Shown here piece after piece: positions 43,177 through 53,186 of a stretch of DNA of 64,000 bases. The position numbers and the translations under genes were made by a program. Origin of the DNA: Corallium rubrum (taxonomy: Eukaryota > Cnidaria > Anthozoa > Scleralcyonacea > Coralliidae). Position 1 is the first letter of the stretch. Every line of letters starts with the position of its first letter. The notes beneath the pieces were generated by a model. That model ran no database searches and was not told the origin of the DNA. It saw only the letters and a program-made list of their open reading frames with translations. The stretch is from positions 8,921,074-8,985,073 of the forward strand of contig OZ036005.1 in the NCBI GenBank assembly GCA_964035015.1, in the 5' to 3' direction.

Positions 43177-45103
43177 ATGACGTTAAGCAAGCAAACCGCG
43201 GACAAAACACGGACGGTGGAGCAACAAAATGTAAACACAAGTACACAACTATGTGTTTTCAGTAATTTCAATAATTTACTTATCATGTGCAGTTTAAAGG
43301 AAGCTCGAGAGATGCTTCTTTTGTCCATGCACCATAGTTTTATCACAGAGGAAGAGTTTGTGCTTTTATACGATGCCAGTTTCTCTAAGAACCTGAATTT
43401 TCCTCACAAAGACTACGATCGATTCAACCTCGACGACATGGATGAAACTGAGTGTTATCAGGAATTTAGAGTGTGCAAACTCGACATACCCCGTCTGGCC
43501 GATGCACTCAGGTTACCAGAGAGTTTGAGCTGCCATCAGCGAACCAGAGCAGACAGAATCGAGGGACTTTGCATGGTGTTGAAGAGACTGTCCTAGCCCT
43601 GTCGTTACAGCGACATGATTCACCGATTTGGTCGTGCAGTCCCAGAAATCAGCATGATTACTAATTGTTTTGAGGACTGGATTTATGAAAATCATCACAG
43701 GAAGATAACTGAATGGAATGCTGAACTGTTGAGTCAAAATAAACTCCAGTTATATGCTAATGCTGTAGCGGCTAAAGGAGCAGCACTAACCAACTGCTTT
43801 GGTTTTGTGGATGGGACTGTGCGACCAATTTGCAGACCAGGCAAAAACCAAAAAATTGTGTACAATGGGCACAAAAGAGTCCACGCTTTAAAATTCCAGT
43901 CGGTTACAGTGCCAAATGGACTGGTTGCCCACCTGTATGGTCCTGTTGGTAAGCTTTATTGCTCTATTAAATGCTTTATTGATATTGCTTAAATTTACTT
44001 TATTAAATGCTAATACTACATGTAAGTAAAAGATTACACCACAACCACCTGTTGACTCATGACCTAGAGTTGGCTTATAGTTGTGTAATTATTTTCTTAC
44101 TATACATTTTACATTACATCTCTAATAGTCTACAGTTACACTTGTGACAGTCTAACAGTTACGCTGTTTGGGTTGCAGTTTACGACCCAGCTCATTTGGG
44201 AATTTTAGTATTTTCCCCCAAGCAACCAGATCTTGGCTACCAGAGTGTTTTAAAGTACAGTGACCAATTTTAAAATACAACAACTTGAGAGCTGAATATT
44301 ACTGTAAGCAGATCCTACTGGGCATGGAAGATGACCCCCATATACATAATCATTTATTACTTCAATATTTATTTTACTTTACTGTAATTGCACAACTATT
44401 TTAGCATTTTACCACTTCATTGCTAAAGCACATTACCAGCTGAATATGTAAAAGCGTACAGTTAAAACTGTTAAAAAACCCTGAATTAATAGCCTGCTTT
44501 TGGTTTTCCAAATTAAACTCTGTCTTTTCCCCCAAAACACCTGGGGGTTTTTAAAAGCCGAGGTGCTGGTGGGCTGGGTTTTTGTAAAAAGAAACAGAGT
44601 TTTCAACAACCTGGTATTCAGTATGTAGATTTATTATAGCTAAGTTTTTCTAAATAAAATAACTTAAGTTTATCTTCTGAAATTATACAGAGGGTAGAAA
44701 GCATGATGCAGCAATGCTGAAGGATTCCAGGCTGTTAGAGAATTTGGAAATGAATGCCATTAGCCCAACTGGTATGCCCTATTGTCTGTACGGAGACCCT
44801 GCATATCCACTGAGACTTCATCTACAGGCACCATTCAGAGATAATCCACTCACAGCTCCAATGCAACAGTTCAACAAGTCAATGAGTGTGGTGCGCTCAT
44901 CAGTTGAGTGGATCTTTGGTGATATTGTTTGTTCATTTAAATTTATTGATTTTAAAAAAAATCTAAAAATTGGTTTAAGTGCTGTTGGTAAATATTATGT
45001 AGTCAGTGCATTGCTAAGAAATGCTTTAACATGCATGTATAGTAATGGTGCAGCCAAGTTCTTTGGAGTGGATCCACCTTCTCTTGAAGAATACTTTGCA
45101 TAA
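43177..45103 (+). pseudogene. PIF/Harbinger transposase, two exons, one internal stop
   Basis: Exon 1 43177-43948 ends GTTG|GTAAGC (phase 1); exon 2 44691-45103 follows AATTATACAG. Together about 394 codons, the usual length. The DDE_Tnp_4 landmarks are present: first Asp in GFVDGTVRPI, then YGPV-E-GRKHD across the intron, second Asp in YGDPAYPL and the Glu in SVEWIFG. One in-frame TAG at 43594-43596 falls in the helix-turn-helix region before PCRYSDM; apart from that the frame is open. So this copy differs from a coding one by a single nonsense codon, or the stop is read through or removed by an unseen splice. Confidence 0.88.
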
Positions 45104-45553
45104 ATTATTCTTTGAATATACCCAGAACACATTGTCATATGCAATGGGTCATTCCAGAAAAGATCCATACCTCACCCACAGAGGAAATTTGTGCCATCCG
45201 GGGAGGGGAGGGGGGTAAATCTACTTCTGATAATAGTAAAATGTACTAGGACGTACGAAGGGGGGAGGGGGTCAACTTCACATTTCCTCTGTGGGAGAGG
45301 TGTGGATGTTTTCTGGAATGACCCAATATGAAAAGATATATATATATATATATATATTATATAGATGCAAGTGTTGTATTAGAAAATATGCAGTGTTGTA
45401 TTTTCCATATCCTCACTAGTGAAGATATCGATGATGTCGTTAAGAATTTTTCCTCTTTTTGCATCGAATCTATATAATAAAAAGAAAATTACACGCTGGC
45501 TTGAAGATATGAATTTTATCTTCTCGTGGTAAAAATCACCACTCGTGTAATAT

Positions 45554-45598
<45 letters not shown>

Positions 45599-45703
45599 TT
45601 ATCTGTAAAACTATACTTGTAAGATACTCTTTATATACTGTAGATTGTAAAGTGCCTCTGGACATTTATGGAAGACATGCTATATTAAAGAACTGAATAT
45701 TAT

Positions 45704-45764
<61 letters not shown>

Positions 45765-45766
<2 letters not shown>

Positions 45767-45901
45767 AAGCATGAAGTATAGTTACCTTTAAAGTCTTCGC
45801 TACCAGAGGTTTCACCCTAAATGGGATAGTCACCTGATAATCCCGTTTAGGGTGAAACCTCTGGTAGCAAAGACTTTAAGGTAACTATACTTCATGCTTT
45901 G
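45765..45901. mobile_element. Near-perfect hairpin MITE with TA duplication
   Basis: Arms of about 65 bp, CAAAGCATGAAGTATAGTTA at the left and its complement at the right, separated by about 10 bp; only a few mismatches. Flanked by TA and inserted at the end of a (TA)n run. Confidence 0.75.
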
Positions 45902-45962
45902 TATTTTGCCCTATCTATATCGTATTGAGCACTCTGTAACATTTCGTGAACCAAAACTCACT

Positions 45963-46029
<67 letters not shown>

Positions 46030-46340
46030 TTGTAACAATTAATTTGCCTGTTTATTAATTAATATCAAGCCCTTTCAGTGAAACATTTTATTATAAATAA
46101 GTCTCTTGTACAGTAATAATATATTACTTAATTTAAATGTAATTTGAATGACATTTAATTCAGGGTATTAATTAACTCAATATATAAGTATGTATTACAC
46201 AACATGTCACACAAAATATAATGTAAATCAAGATATATTTAAATTGTAAATTACATATTTTTCAAATGAATGTACAGTAAAAACTCTGTTGGATAAATAA
46301 TAAATACACATTGTGACTTGTGTAGACTTGAACTGTCTAA

Positions 46341-46424
46341 TTAAGTTTTTTTTTCCAATATAGACATCAGCATTTGATATTGCTGTTGTTGCTGCTGAGC
46401 CATGATGGCTTGCATTTGCAAAAA

Positions 46425-46457
<33 letters not shown>

Positions 46458-47114
46458 TTGTTCCTGCTGCTGTTGCTGTTGTTGTTGTTTGATTAGCATT
46501 TGCATGAGGCCTTGATGCTGTTGGTCAAGCAGTTGTTGCCTGTTGGATTCCTTTTCTACCTGTTTTGATCTTATTTCCACATCCCTCTCTTTTAATGTCA
46601 TCTCCTCTTTTGCCTTCTCACATAAGTATGCTACCACTTCAGATCCATTTGATCTACGTTTCTTGGATTTGGGCTGACTGGACTCTTGTTCCCCTTCTGA
46701 CCTCTTTTTTGTTTGGCTGAGGACCTCCATTGCTTTCAATCTAATATCCTGAGCTTGCTTTTGCTCTTGTTGTAATTTTTCTCTAGCTTTTTCATCTTCC
46801 TCATCTCTCATCTGTTCATTAGCCTCCATTCTCTCTGTTATTTCCTCTAGCAGTCTGTCCAATTCGGTTGGTTCAGGGCTTATTCCACTTGAAGTGAGCT
46901 CTTTTGAAGTTTTCTTTTTAAATTTGTCCACAAGCCCAACAAAATGCTCCCGGACAGATCTCTTGCTCACTTTGAAGTCTGGTAGCTTGGTTAAGTTGTC
47001 TGCTATGGTCTGCCATGCTTGAGCTCTGTTCACTGTTTTTTCTCTTGTTTTGTATGGCTCAATCTGTAAGACTTCATGACACAAAAGCAGGTCCTTCCTT
47101 TCGTTCCATTCCAT
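46341..47114 (-). CDS. Harbinger Myb/SANT-like DNA-binding protein
   Basis: 257 codons from ATG 47114. The N-terminal 75 residues (WNERKDLLLCHEVL, AWQTIADNLTKL, SVREHFVGLVDKFKKK) form a Myb/SANT-like three-helix domain, as in the accessory protein that PIF/Harbinger elements need for nuclear import and TIR binding. Then comes an acidic/coiled-coil charged region, a basic KSKKRR nuclear signal near residue 150 and a glutamine-rich tail with runs of up to about 14 Q. The frame is intact. It faces the transposase gene. The PLE array starts about 90 bp upstream of its start codon, which probably separates it from its original promoter. Confidence 0.85.
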
Positions 47115-47136
47115 TCTATAACTTTAAAAAATAAAA

Positions 47137-47202
<66 letters not shown>

Positions 47203-47205
<3 letters not shown>

Positions 47206-47507
47206 ATAATTATAACCGCGGATGGTACGGTGATGACATAAAACTAAAAGAGCGCTCGATACTATTGCTAGTAGAGCGAGAATAAATCAACAAAGACAAA
47301 TAGTTTTGCTGTCACTACTCTGAGTTTCACGCACTTCGGCGATCGTCAGGCAACTGACAGATTATGTTTAATTATTCATGTATATACATTTACAGGGGGT
47401 TTTAAGTTACATGGCGGCATTTAGAAAATAGTTCCGAGCGTTTGTTTAGAATGTTCTTCTTCCGGCCTTTTAAGATCAGGAGTTTCTCTTCTAGGCATAA
47501 GCGACAT
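47203..47507 (-). repeat. Inverted PLE 3'-end fragment
   Basis: Reverse complement of 47,815-48,119: it includes the end of the endonuclease frame, the 3' UTR and a hammerhead motif. Homology stops at GCGACAT, where a 32-bp filler rich in ATAAGCAAGATGC begins. Confidence 0.92.
47309..47360 (-). ncRNA. Hammerhead ribozyme motif, inverted PLE fragment
   Basis: Same 52-nt sequence as the motif at 47,957-48,008, on the minus strand. See that entry for the folding. Confidence 0.65.
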
Positions 47508-47539
47508 GATGCTTAGTGGCATAAGCAAGATGCATAAGC

Positions 47540-48120
47540 AAGATGCCCTATGCAAGGCAAATGCCTACAAACGAACGTTATTTACAAAGCCGATGTAACA
47601 ACTACAGACAACGACGAGACGAGAACATACATAGGAGTAACAGCAAACGCCTTTAAAACACGGTACAGGAACCACTGTAAATCACTAAACAACCGACGAT
47701 ACCAAAACGAAACCGAGCTATCCAAACACGTCTGGCGATTGAGAGACAACAAGAGAGAATTTACCATCAAATGGGGAATCATTAAACAAACCCAAGCAAG
47801 CTCAAGAAGATGTCGCTTATGCCTAGAAGAGAAACTCCTGATCTTAAAAGGCCGGAAGAAGAACATTCTAAACAAACGCTCGGAACTATTCTCTAAATGC
47901 CGCCATGTAACTTAAAACCCCCTGTAAATGTATATACATGAATAATTAAACATAATCTGTCAGTTGCCTGACGATCGCCGAAGTGCGTGAAACTCAGAGT
48001 AGTGACAGCAAAACTATTTGTCTTTGTTGATTTATTCTCGCTCTACTAGCAATAGTATCGAGCGCTCTTTTAGTTTTATGTCATCACCGTACCATCCGCG
48101 GTTATAATTATTGATATATA
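47540..48120 (+). pseudogene. 5'-truncated PLE copy (endonuclease end plus 3' UTR)
   Basis: Begins inside the endonuclease frame at the bases before CCTATGCAAGG and runs through the stop at 47,913-47,915 and the 3' UTR. It differs from the next copy by about one base (CTATTCTC against CTATTTTC near 47,888). It supplies the upstream long-terminal-repeat-like part of the element. Confidence 0.9.
47957..48008 (+). ncRNA. Hammerhead ribozyme motif in the PLE terminal repeat, copy 1
   Basis: The core reads CTGACGA (CUGANGA), then a stem II of CGC/GCG with loop CGAAGU, then GAAAC, a tiny helix III (AC...GU, loop UCAGA) and the cleavage triplet GTA. Helix I closes with CTGTCA (47,957-47,962) against TGACAG (48,003-48,008), leaving an internal bulge near the core. 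The predicted cut is between 48,001 and 48,002. One U-U apposition sits at the base of stem II. Small helix III hammerheads in PLE terminal repeats are known in animals; the fold here is my reading by eye. Confidence 0.72.
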
Positions 48121-48173
48121 CGCTCCTTGTTTAAGTAGAGCGCTCTCCTTGACATTAAACACCCAGGACAAAT

Positions 48174-49670
48174 ATGCAACAGATTAAGTTTAATTATTCA
48201 TTGAAGAACATTGGCCTACCAACTCAAGACAGTTACCTCCGAAGCCTTATAGATAAAACCGACAGCTTTATTCAACGCATACGATGGAAAGCGCACTTCT
48301 TCCTGAAAGCCAACGAAAAGAACAACCCAAAGCCAGTAAACACATATGGACTGAAAACCAAGAACAGAGCACCACACGTGGCAGAGCTAAAACCATTCGA
48401 GGACGATGTCGCGAGATTGCTGGAAAACGTTAAATTCAAAGACACCAAAGACGACTTCACACAAACACTGGAAAAAGACAAGAAAAGAATTGACGCCTCA
48501 AATAATGTTTTCGTCTCCGCAGACAAAACCAGAAACCTTTATGAAATGGAAGCCTCTACATACAACAAGCTTGTTACCGAAAATGTAACGAAGACATACA
48601 AACACGCAGAAGACAACATCATGAACGAAATCAATTCAGAGCTCAAAACCATTGCCGATAAACTCAACATCTCTAAGCGCATAGATCCCATAAATAAGAC
48701 TCCAGCATTCATATCATTAAAAGACCACAAGCCCGACTTTGAAAACCAACCGAAATGCCGCCTAATCAACCCCAGCAAGAGCCAACTTGGAAAAGTCAGC
48801 AAAGCGCTACTTGACAAAATCAACAGCAGAATACGTGCCCAAACCCAAGTAAACCAATGGCGAAACACCACCGACGCAATCTCTTGGTTTCAGTCAATTA
48901 AGAATAAAGAACGAAAAACATTTATTACATTCGACATCGTGGAGTTCTATCCCTCTATTTCCGAAGAACTCCTCGACAAAGCAATCGCATGGGCCAAGCA
49001 GTTCACTGAAATATCCGAAGACGACATTGCAATAATAAAGCACGCCCGCAAGTCAGTCCTTTTCCATAACAACCGCACATGGTCAAAACGCAACTCAAAC
49101 AGCATATTTGATGTGACTATGGGAAGTTTCGATGGAGCAGAAGTATGCGAACTCGTCGGCCTGTTCATCCTAAACTCACTGCAGAAACTCTTTGGCAAAG
49201 ATGTTGGCTTGTACCGCGACGATGGCTTGGCTGTGCTCAACACTAAATCTGGCAGACTATGCGACAAAGCAAGAAAAGACCTCTCACGCACATTCAACGA
49301 ACTCGGACTAAGTATTACTGCACTAACTAACCAAACACGCACTAACTTCCTTGACGTAACACTCGACCTCACTAACGGCACTTACAAACCATACAGAAAA
49401 CCAAATGACGAACCGCTTTACATTAACAGCTCCTCCAACCACCCACCGCCTATCCTACGGGAACTCCCCCACTCGATTAACAAACGAATCAACACGCTAT
49501 CTTGCGACAAACAAACGTTTGACATAGCAGCACAGGAATACAACGACGCCTTAAAAAAAGCAACTTCAACGCACGACTTAGCTACCAAACACAGAACACC
49601 AACGATGACCCACGACGCAACAGAACACGGAACGTACTATGGTACAACCCCCCTTACAGTAAGAACGTAA
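48174..49670 (+). CDS. PLE reverse transcriptase, copy 2
   Basis: 498 codons from ATG 48174. Landmarks: NVFVSADKTRNLY (about 111-123), the SLKDHKPDF and CRLINPSKSQLG block (about 181-206), motif A ITFDIVEFYPS (catalytic Asp about 254), motif B MGSFDGAEVCELVG (about 316-329) and motif C GLYRDDGLA (about 345-353), all characteristic of Penelope-like RTs, which are related to telomerase. The last 30 or so codons after the A-run at 49,553-49,559 do not resemble the family; the expected continuation is in the -1 frame. The frame upstream of that point is intact. Confidence 0.93.
   Translation: MQQIKFNYSLKNIGLPTQDSYLRSLIDKTDSFIQRIRWKAHFFLKANEKNNPKPVNTYGLKTKNRAPHVAELKPFEDDVARLLENVKFKDTKDDFTQTLEKDKKRIDASNNVFVSADKTRNLYEMEASTYNKLVTENVTKTYKHAEDNIMNEINSELKTIADKLNISKRIDPINKTPAFISLKDHKPDFENQPKCRLINPSKSQLGKVSKALLDKINSRIRAQTQVNQWRNTTDAISWFQSIKNKERKTFITFDIVEFYPSISEELLDKAIAWAKQFTEISEDDIAIIKHARKSVLFHNNRTWSKRNSNSIFDVTMGSFDGAEVCELVGLFILNSLQKLFGKDVGLYRDDGLAVLNTKSGRLCDKARKDLSRTFNELGLSITALTNQTRTNFLDVTLDLTNGTYKPYRKPNDEPLYINSSSNHPPPILRELPHSINKRINTLSCDKQTFDIAAQEYNDALKKATSTHDLATKHRTPTMTHDATEHGTYYGTTPLTVRT
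49553..49559 (+). promoter_or_regulatory. Candidate -1 ribosomal slippery heptamer A_AAA_AAA
   Basis: In the RT frame the codons are TTA AAA AAA GCA. The heptamer A AAA AAA fits the X XXY YYZ slip pattern, and a -1 slip lands exactly in the frame that continues the RT tail and endonuclease. The identical site is at 51,913-51,919 in the next unit. An ordinary 1-bp indel inherited by both units is the simpler alternative. Confidence 0.35.
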
Positions 49671-50275
49671 CGACTAACATTGCACACACATTTCTACAAC
49701 TAATCGACAAACACTTCCCCACTACAAACAAACTGCACAAATTATTTAACAGACACACTGTACGAGTAAGCTACAGCTGCAGCGAGAACATGAAATCTTT
49801 CATCTCAAGGCACAACAAAACAATACTAAAACGACACGATCAAAGAACTGAAACGACAAACACGAACTGCACACGAAACTGCAACTGCAGACGTACTGAA
49901 AGATGCCCTATGCAAGGCAAATGCCTACAAACGAACGTTATTTACAAAGCCGATGTAACAACTACAGACAACGACGAGACGAGAACATACATAGGAGTAA
50001 CAGCAAACGCCTTTAAAACACGGTACAGGAACCACTGTAAATCACTAAACAACCGACGATACCAAAACGAAACCGAGCTATCCAAACACGTCTGGCGATT
50101 GAGAGACAACAAGAGAGAATTTACCATCAAATGGGGAATCATTAAACAAACCCAAGCAAGCTCAAGAAGATGTCGCTTATGCCTAGAAGAGAAACTCCTG
50201 ATCTTAAAAGGCCGGAAGAAGAACATTCTAAACAAACGCTCGGAACTATTTTCTAAATGCCGCCATGTAACTTAA
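49559..50275 (+). CDS. PLE RT tail plus GIY-YIG endonuclease, copy 2 (-1 frame)
   Basis: This frame is open from the A7 run to the stop at 50,275. It starts with the family's RT thumb/linker (LWYNPPYSKNV, then FLQLIDKHFP, then SYSCSENMKSFI and HN), a cysteine-rich zinc-binding linker (CTRNCNC, CPMQGKC) and the GIY-YIG nuclease: TYIGVTANAFKTRYRNH with the catalytic Arg and Tyr region, LSKHVW, and the CRLCLEEKLLI box carrying the catalytic Glu. A methionine start at 49,790 would miss the linker. The nuclease nicks the target for retrotransposition. Confidence 0.9.
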   Translation, partial: SNFNARLSYQTQNTNDDPRRNRTRNVLWYNPPYSKNVTTNIAHTFLQLIDKHFPTTNKLHKLFNRHTVRVSYSCSENMKSFISRHNKTILKRHDQRTETTNTNCTRNCNCRRTERCPMQGKCLQTNVIYKADVTTTDNDETRTYIGVTANAFKTRYRNHCKSLNNRRYQNETELSKHVWRLRDNKREFTIKWGIIKQTQASSRRCRLCLEEKLLILKGRKKNILNKRSELFSKCRHVT

Positions 50276-50316
50276 AACCCCCTGTAAATGTATATACATG
50301 AATAATTAAACATAAT

Positions 50317-50368
50317 CTGTCAGTTGCCTGACGATCGCCGAAGTGCGTGAAACTCAGAGTAGTGACAG
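50317..50368 (+). ncRNA. Hammerhead ribozyme motif, PLE copy 2
   Basis: Identical 52-nt motif, 2360 bp downstream of the first. Self-cleavage at this site and at 48,001/48,002 would release a unit-length RNA. Confidence 0.72.
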
Positions 50369-50533
50369 CAAAACTATTTGTCTTTGTTGATTTATTCTCG
50401 CTCTACTAGCAATAGTATCGAGCGCTCTTTTAGTTTTATGTCATCACCGTACCATCCGCGGTTATAATTATTGATATATACGCTCCTTGTTTAAGTAGAG
50501 CGCTCTCCTTGACATTAAACACCCAGGACAAAT

Positions 50534-52030
50534 ATGCAACAGATTAAGTTTAATTATTCATTGAAGAACATTGGCCTACCAACTCAAGACAGTTACCTCC
50601 GAAGCCTTATAGATAAAACCGACAGCTTTATTCAACGCATACGATGGAAAGCGCACTTCTTCCTGAAAGCCAACGAAAAGAACAACCCAAAGCCAGTAAA
50701 CACATATGGACTGAAAACCAAGAACAGAGCACCACACGTGGCAGAGCTAAAACCATTCGAGGACGATGTCGCGAGATTGCTGGAAAACGTTAAATTCAAA
50801 GACACCAAAGACGACTTCACACAAACACTGGAAAAAGACAAGAAAAGAATTGACGCCTCAAATAATGTTTTCGTCTCCGCAGACAAAACCAGAAACCTTT
50901 ATGAAATGGAAGCCTCTACATACAACAAGCTTGTTACCGAAAATGTAACGAAGACATACAAACACGCAGAAGACAACATCATGAACGAAATCAATTCAGA
51001 GCTCAAAACCATTGCCGATAAACTCAACATCTCTAAGCGCATAGATCCCATAAATAAGACTCCAGCATTCATATCATTAAAAGACCACAAGCCCGACTTT
51101 GAAAACCAACCGAAATGCCGCCTAATCAACCCCAGCAAGAGCCAACTTGGAAAAGTCAGCAAAGCGCTACTTGACAAAATCAACAGCAGAATACGTGCCC
51201 AAACCCAAGTAAACCAATGGCGAAACACCACCGACGCAATCTCTTGGTTTCAGTCAATTAAGAATAAAGAACGAAAAACATTTATTACATTCGACATCGT
51301 GGAGTTCTATCCCTCTATTTCCGAAGAACTCCTCGACAAAGCAATCGCATGGGCCAAGCAGTTCACTGAAATATCCGAAGACGACATTGCAATAATAAAG
51401 CACGCCCGCAAGTCAGTCCTTTTCCATAACAACCGCACATGGTCAAAACGCAACTCAAACAGCATATTTGATGTGACTATGGGAAGTTTCGATGGAGCAG
51501 AAGTATGCGAACTCGTCGGCCTGTTCATCCTAAACTCACTGCAGAAACTCTTTGGCAAAGATGTTGGCTTGTACCGCGACGATGGCTTGGCTGTGCTCAA
51601 CACTAAATCTGGCAGACTATGCGACAAAGCAAGAAAAGACCTCTCACGCACATTCAACGAACTCGGACTAAGTATTACTGCACTAACTAACCAAACACGC
51701 ACTAACTTCCTTGACGTAACACTCGACCTCACTAACGGCACTTACAAACCATACAGAAAACCAAATGACGAACCGCTTTACATTAACAGCTCCTCCAACC
51801 ACCCACCGCCTATCCTACGGGAACTCCCCCACTCGATTAACAAACGAATCAACACGCTATCTTGCGACAAACAAACGTTTGACATAGCAGCACAGGAATA
51901 CAACGACGCCTTAAAAAAAGCAACTTCAACGCACGACTTAGCTACCAAACACAGAACACCAACGATGACCCACGACGCAACAGAACACGGAACGTACTAT
52001 GGTACAACCCCCCTTACAGTAAGAACGTAA
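50534..52030 (+). CDS. PLE reverse transcriptase, copy 3
   Basis: Same 498-codon frame as copy 2 with identical predicted protein: DHKPDF, FDIVEFYPS, GSFDGAEVCELVG and YRDDG are all present. The A7 run is at 51,913-51,919. Confidence 0.92.
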   Translation: MQQIKFNYSLKNIGLPTQDSYLRSLIDKTDSFIQRIRWKAHFFLKANEKNNPKPVNTYGLKTKNRAPHVAELKPFEDDVARLLENVKFKDTKDDFTQTLEKDKKRIDASNNVFVSADKTRNLYEMEASTYNKLVTENVTKTYKHAEDNIMNEINSELKTIADKLNISKRIDPINKTPAFISLKDHKPDFENQPKCRLINPSKSQLGKVSKALLDKINSRIRAQTQVNQWRNTTDAISWFQSIKNKERKTFITFDIVEFYPSISEELLDKAIAWAKQFTEISEDDIAIIKHARKSVLFHNNRTWSKRNSNSIFDVTMGSFDGAEVCELVGLFILNSLQKLFGKDVGLYRDDGLAVLNTKSGRLCDKARKDLSRTFNELGLSITALTNQTRTNFLDVTLDLTNGTYKPYRKPNDEPLYINSSSNHPPPILRELPHSINKRINTLSCDKQTFDIAAQEYNDALKKATSTHDLATKHRTPTMTHDATEHGTYYGTTPLTVRT

Positions 52031-52635
52031 CGACTAACATTGCACACACATTTCTACAACTAATCGACAAACACTTCCCCACTACAAACAAACTGCACAA
52101 ATTATTTAACAGACACACTGTACGAGTAAGCTACAGCTGCAGCGAGAACATGAAATCTTTCATCTCAAGGCACAACAAAACAATACTAAAACGACACGAT
52201 CAAAGAACTGAAACGACAAACACGAACTGCACACGAAACTGAAACTGCAGACGTACTGAAAGATGCCCTATGCAAGGCAAATGCCTACAAACGAACGTTA
52301 TTTACAAAGCCGATGTAACAACTACAGACAACGACGAGACGAGAACATACATAGGAGTAACAGCAAACGCCTTTAAAACACGGTACAGGAACCACTGTAA
52401 ATCACTAAACAACCGACGATACCAAAACGAAACCGAGCTATCCAAACACGTCTGGCGATTGAGAGACAACAAGAGAGAATTTACCATCAAATGGGGAATC
52501 ATTAAACAAACCCAAGCAAGCTCAAGAAGATGTCGCTTATGCCTAGAAGAGAAACTCCTGATCTTAAAAGGCCGGAAGAAGAACATTCTAAACAAACGCT
52601 CGGAACTATTTTCTAAATGCCGCCATGTAACTTAA
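51919..52635 (+). pseudogene. PLE RT tail plus GIY-YIG endonuclease, copy 3, nonsense codon
   Basis: As in copy 2, but a C-to-A change makes a TGA at 52,240-52,242 in the cysteine-rich linker (TGC to TGA, losing a zinc-ligand cysteine). The nuclease coding sequence after it is intact from 52,270. Confidence 0.88.
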
Positions 52636-52676
52636 AACCCCCTGTAAATGTATATACATGAATAATTAAACATAAT

Positions 52677-52728
52677 CTGTCAGTTGCCTGACGATCGCCG
52701 AAGTGCGTGAAACTCAGAGTAGTGACAG
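52677..52728 (+). ncRNA. Hammerhead ribozyme motif, PLE copy 3
   Basis: Same 52-nt motif, 2360 bp after the previous one. The copy ends 26 bp later in TTGATTTA followed by (TA)n. Confidence 0.7.
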
Positions 52729-53083
52729 CAAAACTATTTGTCTTTGTTGATTTATATATATATATATATACACACATACACAGGCACTGGTGCATGTATC
52801 ATTTGATATACAACCACTAGTGGCTGTATCAAGCTTTTTCCAAGCTACATATACTTGATACTCAGGTAATTAATGTATGTGGTCTGATACAAATAGATAT
52901 CTAGAAAAACAAAATATGATAAGTTTATTCTTTGAAAAAAAACTTAGCAGAACTTTGGGAGAATTGTTAAAAACAATTTTTGTGACTACCGCTGACCTGT
53001 CAGCGGTAGCCATAATGTCGGCGTGTTGCTTGCTTGCGCGAGTGTCTTCAACCGCACTTACGTCATACTCGTGCAGCCATCGC

Positions 53084-53186
53084 CATATAGTCAAGAAGAT
53101 CGCCATTGATCGCCAAGTATTCGGGAAGTACTCGTCATATAGTCAAGAAGATCGCCATTGATCGCCAAGTATTCGGGAAGTACTCG
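53084..53186. repeat. Perfect 52-bp tandem duplication
   Basis: CATATAGTCAAGAAGATCGC and the following 32 bases occur twice in a row (53,084 and 53,136). Within the Harbinger element, in the region upstream of the Myb-like gene. Confidence 0.85.

Larger units (their letters stand above)
47203..52754 (+). mobile_element. Penelope-like element tandem array, GIY-YIG type
   Basis: Order: an inverted 3'-end fragment (47,203-47,507), 32 bp of filler, a 5'-truncated direct copy (47,540-48,120), a full unit (about 48,121-50,480) and a nearly full unit (about 50,481-52,754), the last two at a period of exactly 2360 bp and almost identical. Tandem, 5'-truncated units with an inverted fragment at the 5' end are typical of PLE insertions. 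The target is a (TA)n run: TA repeats flank it at 47,143-47,202 and 52,752-52,771. The array is nested in the Harbinger element. Confidence 0.92.

Noticed and set aside
48272-49381. Minus-strand frames of 84-144 codons inside the PLE
   Set aside because: Antisense shadows of the RT frame; identical shadows recur 2360 bp later.
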